NCBI RefSeq assembly: GCF_900107045.1
Contig: NZ_FNON01000008.1
Coordinates: 1 to 64,000 of the forward strand
DNA length: 64,000 nucleotides
From: Amycolatopsis xylanica
GTDB lineage: Bacteria; Actinomycetota; Actinomycetes; Mycobacteriales; Pseudonocardiaceae
Direction of reading: 5' to 3'
In this document: piece by piece, positions 34,801-41,297 of the stretch
How positions within the stretch are numbered: the first letter of the stretch is position 1
How the letters are laid out: each line of letters starts with the position of its first letter
The notes under the pieces: model-generated
Databases searched by the model: none
What the model was told of the DNA's origin: nothing
What the model saw: the letters and a program-made list of their open reading frames with translations, nothing else
Made by a program: the position numbers and the translations under genes

Positions 34801-34971
34801 ACGCCGCTGGTGCTCCAGCCGGGGCAGAGCGGCACCATCACGGTGACGCTGAACCCCGGCGCCGCGTCGGGCACCAAGGTGTCCGGGGTGCTCTACGTGG
34901 ACGACTTCAGCGACTTCGCCACCACCGGCGACGAGCTGAAGGCGTTCCCGTACTCCTACACCGTGCGGTAG
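31846..34971 (+). CDS. Large secreted subtilase-fold protein with a non-S8, sedolisin-like catalytic pattern
   Basis: 1041 aa from ATG 31846 (AGAGG 7 nt upstream). Signal peptide to about residue 25 (SPTPALADDG), an I9-like propeptide, then a subtilase domain (about 130-480). The Ser block GGTSQSAP has Ser407. The usual Asp block (IDTG) reads FLADSVD with Ala154 at the Asp place, and the HGTH block reads EAFGDASAIAAQG without His. Glu192 and Asp196 (spacing 4) together with Asp306 (ASGDAG) and Ser407 reproduce the order Glu-Asp-oxyanion Asp-Ser of S53 sedolisins. The C-terminal 550 residues are beta-sandwich repeats. Either a sedolisin-like protease on a subtilase frame or a pseudoprotease. 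Confidence 0.82.
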   Translation: MRFRHLCVGSVLALTAVSPTPALADDGTPEPVIVLMADQQPLTAQVPLLDRINAKAVHRFSVLNGFAAKLTSADQAKLAADPRVKAVVPDLIVKRPKPVPEAEPTGASATVKAPLSGTCPADPAKPLLEPEALRLTNAEQPQATGQGVKVAFLADSVDIRNPDFQRADGSAVFADYKDFSGEGPDTPNSAREAFGDASAIAAQGRQAYDLSEYVNPASPLPQGCTIKIRGVAPGASLVGLKTSGDDGAPTSTIVQAIEYAVKVAKVDVINESLGGNPYPDRHTDPMSLANQAAVAAGVTVVAASGDAGFNNTIGNPAGDPAVISVGASTAFRVNAQTQRGMPGLTGFTSGNIASISSGGVTEGARTLDLVAPGDQGWSVCTPDPARFTGCRNFRGAPSPIFNFGGTSQSAPLVAGAAALVIEAYASAHYGEKPKPALIKRLLTSTATDLGDRAEQQGAGLLNAGEAVLAAKSQGDTLRVEQTQLSATAAPGSAKDFALTVTNTGTRPQTVSPRTSAFTKVLADTRGSVELDATTSPQWTSGSGTTFGFVTKKFTVAPGAEHLDFSLAFSPSGGNSVNLRLLDPQGSLTAVYGSQGDSGFGHVEVHAPIAGTWTALFDSKAAGGYRGSIAYGVRASASAPLGTVSPASATVAPGQSQTFHVLARTPDAPGDVVAAVRVGRSVVPMVLRSLVKTTFSGVLTGGNGRDFIAAQNSFYQFDVPAGRRDFGINLKLAGDPNQMIFGYLVSPDGQILSQQNNVRTLDGNGNPATFGATLQEFRRDPAPGRWTFIVAVSNPVAGTTTEQKFTGELKFDTVDVRAIGLPSGAVLPAGTPVTARVEVRNTGNAPLSYFADARSTATGNVRLLANGPEKGVPLPIGRPLIYLVPPATTKLTGTAAANAPVDVSLIGFLGGPELLRRSGPDYVANAAVSSPAVAPGPWLLAANTVGSGDRTADFKMVATTRLFDKTVTTSTGNAWLGASEPNPPAFTPLVLQPGQSGTITVTLNPGAASGTKVSGVLYVDDFSDFATTGDELKAFPYSYTVR

Positions 34972-36752
34972 CCGTCGGCCTGGATGGCGAACAGCCTGGC
35001 GTACTCGCCATCCAGGCCGATCAGCTCGTCGTGCGAACCACGTTCGATGATCCGGCCGCCGCCGAGCACGACGATCCGGTCCGCCTCACGGACCGCGCCC
35101 AGCCGGTGCGAGACGAGCAGGCTGGTCCGGCCGGCGCGGTGCGTGCGCAGCCGCGCGTGGATCTCGTGTTCGGCCTGCGCGTCGAGCCCGGCGCTCGGCT
35201 CGTCGAGGATGAGCAGATCGCTTTCGTCGCGCAGCAGCGTTCTGGCCAGCGCCAGGCGCTGCCACTGGCCGCCGGAGAGCGAGACGCCCTGGTCGTCGTC
35301 CTCATCGGCGAAGATCCGGCTCAGCATGGTGTCGTAGCCGCGGGGCAACGACTCGATGGCCATGTCGATGTCGGCCCGGCTCGCGGCGGCCTCGATCTTT
35401 TGCCGGTCCCCGAGCGCTTCAAGGTCGCCGACGCCGATGTTCTCGGCGACGGTCAGGTCGTAGGACATGTAGTCCTGGAAGAGCACGCCCATCCGGCGGC
35501 GCAGCTCCTCCGGCGGCACGTCGCGGATGTCGACGCCGTCCCACAGGATCGCGCCACGGCAGGGATCGTAGAACCGGCAGAGCAGCTTGATGAGCGTGCT
35601 CTTGCCCGCGCCGTTGAGGCCGACGAGCGCCAGCGACTCGCCGTGCGCCAGCGTGAGGTCGACGCCGCGCAGCACCCATGGCTTGCTTTCGTCGTAACGG
35701 AACCACACGTCCCGCAGCTCGATGCCGGTCCTCAATGGAGGGAGGACGGCGTCTCCGTCCGATGGGAGATCGTCGGGCAAGGACGTCATTTTCGTGTGAT
35801 AGGCGAACAAAAGCAGGGCCTGGTGCGCCATCGCCACACTGCCGACCAATCCGACGAGCGCGCCCTGCGCGCCGGCGACCGCGGCGACGAACGCGGTGAC
35901 GTCACCGACGCTGAGCCGCCCGCTCGCGGCCGAGTACACCGCCCAGACCAGCCCGGCACCCGCGACGACCGCGGACAGCAGAGCCAGCTGCGACCGGGTG
36001 CGCGCGTCGCGGCGGTCGAGTCCGCGCTCACCGTCCTGAATGGTGTCGAGCTCGGTGAGCATCCGTCCGGTGAGGAATCCGCCGAGCCCGAACAAGCGGG
36101 TTTCCTTGGCACCACGGACATCGGTGATCAGCGACGAGTAGAAGACCCGGCGCCGCGTCGACGGTGACAGCCGGGCCATGGTGCCTACCCGGCCTTTCGT
36201 GAGCGCCAGGCTGGCGAACAGCGCGGGCACGGCGGCCGCTGTCACGAGCGCGGCCATCACGGGGCTCAGCAACGACAGCGTCGCCAGCAGGCTGACCAGC
36301 GTGATGATGGTGCGCCCGGCGTCGAACAGACCGGTGGTGACCGGCCGCATCGCGCCACCGGAAGCCTGGACGGCCATGTTCAGGTCGTTCAGGAATCCCG
36401 GGCTTTCGAAGCGCGCCAGCCCTTGGAAACCATTGATCCGGTTGTAGAGCTCGTCCTGCATCGCGCGGTCCATCCGCCGGGACAGTTCCGCTTGCAGGTA
36501 AGCGGAAAGCGGGGGCAATACCCCAGCTGCGACACCGGTCAGCAGCAGCCCGCCCGCGTCGAGCAGCGCGCGTTCCGGACGGGCGGCGACGAGATCGTCG
36601 ACGACGAACTTCGTCAGCCAGGCCGTCGCGGTCGGCAGCAGCCCGCCGAGCACCGCGAGCGCCAGCTGGCCCAGTGCGAGTGACCGTCCGGCCCGCCAGC
36701 ACAGCCGCCAGACCACGGCCGCTTGGCTGGCGAGTTCCCGCGTCTTGGTCAC
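34956..36752 (-). CDS. ABC transporter ATPase-permease (exporter) of the six-Cys peptide system
   Basis: 598 aa. Six TM helices (about 20-310), then an NBD with Walker A GLNGAGKST, signature LSGGQWQRL and Walker B LLILDEPSAGLD; both half sites are canonical, so a homodimer. There is no N-terminal C39 peptidase domain, so leader removal must be done by another enzyme. It overlaps the MauD-like gene by ATGA and is the last gene of the peptide operon; this ATPase type is common in lasso, lanthipeptide and bacteriocin operons. Its 3' end overlaps the convergent protease gene by 16 nt. The operon context suggests peptide export (inference). Confidence 0.9.
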   Translation of the reverse strand: MTKTRELASQAAVVWRLCWRAGRSLALGQLALAVLGGLLPTATAWLTKFVVDDLVAARPERALLDAGGLLLTGVAAGVLPPLSAYLQAELSRRMDRAMQDELYNRINGFQGLARFESPGFLNDLNMAVQASGGAMRPVTTGLFDAGRTIITLVSLLATLSLLSPVMAALVTAAAVPALFASLALTKGRVGTMARLSPSTRRRVFYSSLITDVRGAKETRLFGLGGFLTGRMLTELDTIQDGERGLDRRDARTRSQLALLSAVVAGAGLVWAVYSAASGRLSVGDVTAFVAAVAGAQGALVGLVGSVAMAHQALLLFAYHTKMTSLPDDLPSDGDAVLPPLRTGIELRDVWFRYDESKPWVLRGVDLTLAHGESLALVGLNGAGKSTLIKLLCRFYDPCRGAILWDGVDIRDVPPEELRRRMGVLFQDYMSYDLTVAENIGVGDLEALGDRQKIEAAASRADIDMAIESLPRGYDTMLSRIFADEDDDQGVSLSGGQWQRLALARTLLRDESDLLILDEPSAGLDAQAEHEIHARLRTHRAGRTSLLVSHRLGAVREADRIVVLGGGRIIERGSHDELIGLDGEYARLFAIQADGYRTV

Positions 36753-37234
36753 GCCGACGGCACCGGTTCGGCGAGCGCCGCCACGGAGGTCTGCGCCTGG
36801 TCGATCCGGGAGCCGCTGACCCGCAGGAAGGTCGGGAACGCCTGGATGTCCACGGCGGTCACGAGTTCCGAGGCCTCGTCACCGAGCACGAGCGACGCCA
36901 CCGGCGAAAGCAGCTCGATGAGGTCGGTGACGTCCTTCGGCGCGCCGCTGATGACGGCGAGCGCGGTGTGGTGCACGGCCAGTTCGGCGAAATGCGGCGC
37001 TTCCTCATGGCAGGTCGGGCAGCCGGAGTCGAAGAAGCCGACCAGGTCGTGGCCGGTCACCGGGATTTCCTTGCCTGTCAGCACCGCGGGGTCGTACCGG
37101 TGCCCGTGCTTCGCCTTGAGGGCCGCCAGTTCCTCGCCCTGCTCGCGCAGGCGCCGCAGCACGGCGAAGGTGAGCAGCAGCTCGAACAGGCACAACGCGC
37201 CGACGAACACGACGGCCGCCACCAGGAAAGTCAT
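36749..37234 (-). CDS. MauD/TlpA-like membrane-anchored thioredoxin
   Basis: 161 aa from ATG 37234. One N-terminal TM helix (TFLVAAVVFVGALCLFELLL), a short coiled region, then a thioredoxin fold with active site Cys72-Pro-Thr-Cys75 (FFDSGCPTCHEEAPHFAEL) and the cis-Pro loop QAFPTFL. In methylamine dehydrogenase maturation, MauD (same architecture) with MauE forms the disulfides of the small subunit. Here it sits between a MauE-like gene and an exporter, downstream of a six-Cys peptide, so disulfide formation or isomerisation of that peptide outside the membrane is likely. Confidence 0.88.
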   Translation of the reverse strand: MTFLVAAVVFVGALCLFELLLTFAVLRRLREQGEELAALKAKHGHRYDPAVLTGKEIPVTGHDLVGFFDSGCPTCHEEAPHFAELAVHHTALAVISGAPKDVTDLIELLSPVASLVLGDEASELVTAVDIQAFPTFLRVSGSRIDQAQTSVAALAEPVPSA

Positions 37235-37242
37235 CTCCAGCC

Positions 37243-37773
37243 TCACTTCGAATCTTGGGTGACGGCGAACAACGCCATCAGGTCGTCGGCACGCACCACG
37301 AGCAGGACCCCGACCGCGGCCGCGGCCAGCGCGAGCACCACCCCGCCCGGCTCCGTCGCGCCGGTGGAGCCCGCGAAGGCGAGCCCGCCCGCGCTCGCGG
37401 CGAGCAGGATCAGGTTCCGCACCACATGGCCGGTGCCCAGCGGAGTGACCGAGGCGCCGAAGCACCGGCAGGGCGCTTGACGGCCTTTGCCGATCGCGAC
37501 CACGATCGCGCCGGTCATCCCGATCAGCAGCACCGCGGCGAGCCCGAAGCCCGCCACGACGGTGCCGGGCACGGCCAGCAGCACCACCACGGCGGCCTCG
37601 GCGGCCACCACCAGCGCCGCCAGGTGCGCCGACCATTTACGGGGCGTCAACCGCAGCCCCTGTAGAGAAAGAACGAACTCCTCGAAAGCCGCCCGTCCCC
37701 GCGCCTTTCCGAGTACGGCGAAAAGGAAGACGCCGAGCAGGAAAGCGCGGAAGAACAATTCGGCATACGACAT
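37243..37773 (-). CDS. MauE/DoxX-like membrane protein
   Basis: 176 aa from ATG 37773 (GGAGG at 5 nt). Four to five TM helices: YAELFFRAFLLGVFLFAVLG, AALVVAAEAAVVVLLAVPG, FGLAAVLLIGMTGAIVVAIG, LILLAASAGGLAFAGS, and a last one near 150. A Cys102-Arg-Cys104 pair (RQAPCRCFG) sits at the membrane edge as in MauE and related DoxX-type proteins that pass electrons from thiols to quinones. It follows the six-Cys peptide gene by 29 nt and precedes the thioredoxin-like gene by 8 nt. The proposed role is re-oxidising the MauD-like partner. Confidence 0.88.
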   Translation of the reverse strand: MSYAELFFRAFLLGVFLFAVLGKARGRAAFEEFVLSLQGLRLTPRKWSAHLAALVVAAEAAVVVLLAVPGTVVAGFGLAAVLLIGMTGAIVVAIGKGRQAPCRCFGASVTPLGTGHVVRNLILLAASAGGLAFAGSTGATEPGGVVLALAAAAVGVLLVVRADDLMALFAVTQDSK

Positions 37774-37802
37774 GAGAACCTCCCGCGCTTTCCCGCCCGG
37801 AT

Positions 37803-38006
37803 TCAGCAGCCGATGCCGCGGATCTCGCAGGGCCCACAGGAGCTGTGGCCACCGACGACGTGGCAGTACCGCTCGTACCGGTAGGTGGTGCCATCCACGG
37901 TGCCGCAGTAGCAGCGGCTCCAGAAGCTGGTGTCCGCCTTCGCGGTCGTCTTGGGGACCAGACGCTCGAGCACGCGGTCGCCGATACGGCCCAGTACAGA
38001 GTTCAT
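37803..38006 (-). CDS. Six-cysteine leader-bearing peptide (candidate exported, disulfide-rich peptide)
   Basis: 67 aa from ATG 38006 (TGGAG 9 nt upstream; longer starts to 38051 are possible). An amphipathic N-terminal leader (GDRVLERLVPK) ends TTAKA, giving an AKA site before Asp25, like a type I signal peptidase site but without a hydrophobic core. The mature part has six cysteines (32, 34, 48, 57, 60, 67) with pattern C-x-C-x13-C-x8-C-x2-C-x6-C, a terminal Cys, and many Gly, Tyr, His and Ser. Three disulfides are expected. Neighbours are MauE-like, MauD-like, an exporter and an S26 peptidase. I know no characterised member; bacteriocin, signal or scaffold peptide are options. Confidence 0.85.
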   Translation of the reverse strand: MNSVLGRIGDRVLERLVPKTTAKADTSFWSRCYCGTVDGTTYRYERYCHVVGGHSSCGPCEIRGIGC

Positions 38007-38086
38007 CGGGTTTTTCTCCATTCCCATCACCGAAACGTGATGCCCGGACATTAGGAATGGCCCGTATATGAATCGTACAAACCGCC

Positions 38087-38524
38087 CTAGTGCCGGTTTA
38101 TACGGCGGCTGACCACGCCAAGCACCTGATCGGCCGGATAGAACCCCCGCTGCCGCGAGTCGACACTGTCGGGGTTGTCGCCGAGCACCACGAGCATCCC
38201 CGCCGGCACGGCCTCGTGCCCGTCCGACCCCGCGATACCCGGCGGAACGGGGTCGCCCGCCAGCGCCACGGCCCGCTTGAGGTTCCAGTACCGGCCATCC
38301 GCGCCTGGCCCCGACGGAAGGTACGCCCCGCTCGGGTCGAGCGGCGGCTCGAGCACGACCACGTCACCGCGCCGCACCGGCCTGCCCTTGCGCACGAGCA
38401 CCCGGTCCCCGTCGGCGAACGTGGGCCGCATGCTGACACCGTCCACAGTGACCACCAGCACCCGGCGGCGCACCCACACCACCGCCAACGCGAGCCCGGC
38501 GAGCACCCCGGCGAAGATCTTCAC
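38087..38524 (-). CDS. S26-family signal peptidase, single TM
   Basis: 145 aa from GTG 38524 (AGGATGGGG upstream; ATG 38533 is an alternative). One N-terminal TM helix (GVLAGLALAVVWV), then the box B serine VDGVSMRPTF, box D lysine NLKRAVALAGDPV and box E GDNPDSVDSRQRGFYPADQVLG, so the Ser/Lys dyad is complete. It is much shorter than the housekeeping LepB. It lies 80 nt upstream of the six-Cys peptide gene on the same strand; the peptide's AKA motif is what such an enzyme would cut, so it is probably the dedicated leader peptidase (inference). Confidence 0.9.
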   Translation of the reverse strand: MKIFAGVLAGLALAVVWVRRRVLVVTVDGVSMRPTFADGDRVLVRKGRPVRRGDVVVLEPPLDPSGAYLPSGPGADGRYWNLKRAVALAGDPVPPGIAGSDGHEAVPAGMLVVLGDNPDSVDSRQRGFYPADQVLGVVSRRINRH

Positions 38525-38537
38525 GCACCCCATCCTA

Positions 38538-38588
38538 GGGCTCGTGAGTGGTATGGCCGGTTCTAACCGGCCGCAACACTCACGACCC
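38538..38588. repeat. Dispersed palindrome family A, copy 2
   Basis: CGTGAGTG-GTAT-GGCCGGTT-CT-AACCGGCC-GCAA-CACTCACG between GGGCT and ACCCC, starting 14 nt upstream of the S26 peptidase start codon. This copy is at a gene start, unlike the others. Confidence 0.85.
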
Positions 38589-38974
38589 CCACGCGATGGA
38601 CAAGCAGCCTGACTGAGGAGGGTTTGCGGCGTTGAACGCATTTCCGCCTCAGCCGACCTGCCGAAGTCAGCGTCGGGGGCAGGTGAAACCCGAGTCCGAG
38701 CGCCCCAACGGGCCCGACCCGGAGGAACGAACGGGGCTTATGTTCCGCTCAGTGTTACAAGAGTGGCGTCTGTGCGCTCCGCGCGACCCGAGTCGAGCGA
38801 CCGGGCATAGCGGAGCCCGCGCGCGGTGGCGCGAGTGGTGACATTGCTGCGTCTAACGGAGCAGAGGTACCACTCGCGCAGGCTTTGCCGCTACTGAGCG
38901 AGGGGTTCCCCTGCTGCGTCAGATGCAGCAGGGGAACCCCTCGCTCACAGCCCGGCCGCGCGAGAGCGACACCT
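38589..38974. other. Intergenic stretch with two hairpins, no convincing gene
   Basis: About 390 bp between two family A palindromes. A 69-codon open frame at 38632-38841 has no ribosome site, and its composition is not protein-like. Two hairpins are present: GCGCGAGTGGT (38829-38839)/ACCACTCGCGC (38869-38879), and a 22-bp perfect stem (38896-38917/38925-38946, core GAGGGGTTCCCCTGCTG) with a 7-nt loop. The paired family A copies at both ends suggest that the segment between them was rearranged or inserted. Confidence 0.6.
38896..38946. terminator. 22-bp hairpin, likely terminator
   Basis: Perfect 22-bp arms with a 7-nt loop. It is one of the longest stems in the window and lies downstream of the metallophosphoesterase operon (minus strand). 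Confidence 0.65.
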
Positions 38975-39025
38975 GGGGTCGTGAGTGGTATGGCCGGTTC
39001 TAACCGGCCTAAACACTCACGACCT
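38975..39025. repeat. Dispersed palindrome family A, copy 3 (supplies a stop codon)
   Basis: GGGGTCGTGAGTGGTAT, then GGCCGGTT-CT-AACCGGCC, then TAAACACTCACGACCTC. Its right arm contains the TGA stop codon (39017-39019) of the metallophosphoesterase, whose last residues (Arg-Ser) are encoded by the repeat. Confidence 0.85.
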
Positions 39026-40102
39026 CTTCAGGGTCAGGACGGTGATCTCGCTGGGGGCGAAGACCCGCAAGGGCGGGCCCCAGAAGCCGGTGCCGCGGGT
39101 CGTGTAGAGCTGAGTGCGGTCGCTGTGGCGGGTCAGGCCGTGGACGGTCGGCTGGTCGATCCGGACCAGGTAGTGGAACGGCCAGATCTGGCCGCCGTGG
39201 GTGTGGCCGGAGACCTGCAGGTCGACCCCGGCCGCCACGGCGTCGGAGATCTGCTTGGGCTGGTGCGCGACGAGCAGCACCGGCAACGACGGGTCGGCGC
39301 CGGACAGGGCACGCGGGAGGTCCGCGCCGTGGCCCGGCAGGCGGGAGGCGGCCGCGGTCCGGTCGTCGACACCGGCGATCACCAGCTGGGCGCCGTCGCG
39401 TTCCACGATCACGTGGCGGTTGTGGAGTGGTTCCCAGCCCAGGGTTTCCATGTGGTCGAGCCAGGACTGGGCTTCGCCGAAGTACTCATGGTTACCGGTT
39501 GCGTACACTTTGGACAGGCGAGCCCGCACGTCGGCCAGCGGAGCCGCCTGGGGCGTGCGGCGGCCGACCGAGCCGTCGGCGATGTCGCCCGCGTGGATGG
39601 CGATGTCGGGCTTGAGGTCGTTGACCACCGCGACGACCTTGGCCATCCAGCGGGCCCTGTTCAGCGGGCCGAGGTGGGTGTCCGAGATGAGGACGACCCT
39701 GGTGCCGTCGAGCCCCGCGCCGAGCCGGGAGATGGGCACGTCGACGTGCTTGACGCGTGGAACGCGCATGGCCTCGAAGTTGCCCCACAGCACCAGGATG
39801 ACCGAGATCGCCAGCACGACCAAGGCCACTGTGGAGCTGTCGAAGAAGATGTGCAGCAGCTGGCCGAGCGCGCTCCACGCGAAGAGCACCCAGATCACGC
39901 CCAGCATGGTGTCACCGACGCGGGCCGCCCAGTCGAGGGCGCGGCGGCTGTGGCCGAGGTACATCATCAGCGGGAACAGCAGCAGGGCGGCCACGAACAC
40001 GATCGTGCCCGGCAGCACCAGCACGCCCGGGGCGAGCACGAGCGTCCACCACGGGAGGCCGAACAGCAGAGCCAGGATGATGAGCAGTACGGGAAGCCTC
40101 AC
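39017..40102 (-). CDS. Membrane-anchored metallophosphoesterase (YaeI-like)
   Basis: 361 aa from GTG 40102. About four N-terminal TM helices (1-120), then a calcineurin-like domain: SDTHLGP, HAGDIADG, GNHEYFG, AHQP and GHTHGGQIWP, which together provide the two-metal site. Similar proteins hydrolyse phosphoesters such as UDP-diacylglucosamine (LpxH relatives) or act on membrane-linked substrates. The GTG start overlaps the SpeE stop, so it belongs to the polyamine operon, which is an unusual partner. The C-terminus is formed by a dispersed palindrome. Confidence 0.9.
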   Translation of the reverse strand: MRLPVLLIILALLFGLPWWTLVLAPGVLVLPGTIVFVAALLLFPLMMYLGHSRRALDWAARVGDTMLGVIWVLFAWSALGQLLHIFFDSSTVALVVLAISVILVLWGNFEAMRVPRVKHVDVPISRLGAGLDGTRVVLISDTHLGPLNRARWMAKVVAVVNDLKPDIAIHAGDIADGSVGRRTPQAAPLADVRARLSKVYATGNHEYFGEAQSWLDHMETLGWEPLHNRHVIVERDGAQLVIAGVDDRTAAASRLPGHGADLPRALSGADPSLPVLLVAHQPKQISDAVAAGVDLQVSGHTHGGQIWPFHYLVRIDQPTVHGLTRHSDRTQLYTTRGTGFWGPPLRVFAPSEITVLTLKRS

Positions 40103-40938
40103 GGGTGCACCATTCGGAGAGAACGCGGCGGAACCGTTCCACCGCGCAGAGCCAACGCGTCCAGTGTGGACGGACGATACGGGAGTACGGGCAGGCGGTC
40201 GGCCACCGACACTTCTACCTGGTCACGGCGGCCGGAGAGGAAGGCCCATTCGTGTTCGTCCGAGCCGTAGTAGAGGACCGTGCCGAACACCTCGGAGAAC
40301 CGGCGCCACGACGCGAGCAGCGTCTCGTTGCGCCACAAGGTCGGGCACCCGGCCTGGCAGCTCAGCACGCCGCCGTCGGTGAGGTGCGAGGCGCATTCGC
40401 GCAGGAACTCCGTGCCGTACAAGCGATTGTGCTGGGCTTCGGGGTCCGTGTTCTCGTCGGGGAGGTCGATGACGATCAGGTCGTACAAGCCGCTGTTCGC
40501 CAGGAACTTGAAGCCGTCCTCGTAGTGGACGTGGATCGGGCCTTCGCCGCGCTCGGCACGCTCCAAGGCGGAAGTCGTGTAGCCGTAAGGCAAGAAGGAA
40601 GCGCAAGCCCGCACTGCCTCGGTGTCGATGTCGACGTGGTCGACGTGCGCGGCGCCCGCTTCGACGGCCATCTCGCAGACCACGCCTTCGCTCGAGCCGA
40701 TGATGAGCACCCGGTCGAGCTGGGACGCGAGCAGCATCGACGGGACCATCAAGGCCTCGTGGTAGACGAGCTGGCTGGCTTCCGTGCTTTGGCGTTCGTT
40801 GTCACAGAACAAGGTCACGCCTTGGGCGGTCTGTCCGATGAGGACTTCCTGGAACGGCGTCCGTGCCTCGAAGAGGACCTCGTCCACCTCCCAGAGCCTG
40901 GTCAGGCCGGTGCCCATGGGCTCGGCTATCCGGCGCAT
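40099..40938 (-). CDS. speE: Spermidine/aminopropyltransferase-like synthase
   Basis: 279 aa. Spermidine synthase fold: RTPFQEVLI, STEASQLVYHEALMVPSMLL, the AdoMet-fold motif VLIIGSSEGVVCEMA with HVDIDTEAV, and the catalytic-loop Asp in LIVIDLPDENTDP. Compared with usual SpeE, the GGGDG motif reads GSSEG and the DxxDP loop is altered, so the exact amine substrate may differ (the spermine/agmatine/thermospermine subgroup cannot be told here). The start overlaps the SpeD stop (TGATG). It should use decarboxylated AdoMet made by the upstream enzyme. Confidence 0.85.
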   Translation of the reverse strand: MRRIAEPMGTGLTRLWEVDEVLFEARTPFQEVLIGQTAQGVTLFCDNERQSTEASQLVYHEALMVPSMLLASQLDRVLIIGSSEGVVCEMAVEAGAAHVDHVDIDTEAVRACASFLPYGYTTSALERAERGEGPIHVHYEDGFKFLANSGLYDLIVIDLPDENTDPEAQHNRLYGTEFLRECASHLTDGGVLSCQAGCPTLWRNETLLASWRRFSEVFGTVLYYGSDEHEWAFLSGRRDQVEVSVADRLPVLPYRPSTLDALALRGGTVPPRSLRMVHP

Positions 40939-41297
40939 CAGTGTTCTCCTCGCAGCACAGTGGACAGTTCGACCGAAGTCGCGTTGAGCGCCTTCGCCAG
41001 CAGGCGGACCGCGTGTTCGGGGTCGGCGCGGTCACCACAGGTGAAGACGTCGACGAAGACCGCGCCGATCTCGGGGTACGTGTGGACCGAGGCGTGGGAC
41101 TCGGCCAGCAGCGCGAGCACCGTCACGCCCTGCGGCGCGAAGCGGTGGGCCATCACCTCGCGGACGGTGGCGCCCGCCTCGGTCACCGTCGTCTCCAGCG
41201 TCGAACGCAGGAACTCCGAGTCGTCGAGCAGTGCCGGGGAAATGCCGTGGAGTTCGGCGAGCACGTGGCGGCCCGTGAACCGGCCGACGTCACGCAT
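40938..41297 (-). CDS. speD: S-adenosylmethionine decarboxylase, prokaryotic type
   Basis: 119 aa from ATG 41297. The self-processing site is Glu66|Ser67 in AESHASVHTYPE, whose serine becomes the pyruvoyl cofactor; FVDVFTCGDRADPEHA gives the conserved Cys and substrate region. It is the small, T. maritima-like class. It overlaps the preceding decarboxylase gene by 8 nt and the SpeE gene by 1 nt, forming a tight polyamine operon. Confidence 0.93.
   Translation of the reverse strand: MRDVGRFTGRHVLAELHGISPALLDDSEFLRSTLETTVTEAGATVREVMAHRFAPQGVTVLALLAESHASVHTYPEIGAVFVDVFTCGDRADPEHAVRLLAKALNATSVELSTVLRGEH

Noticed and set aside
34956..38006. Methylamine dehydrogenase (mau) operon
   Set aside because: MauE-like and MauD-like genes are present, but there is no large subunit, no amicyanin and no MauG; the peptide lacks the length and two Trp of MauA.
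38632..38841. 69-codon open frame in the gap between palindromes
   Set aside because: No ribosome binding site, Arg/Pro/Ser-rich composition, no coding-like third positions.
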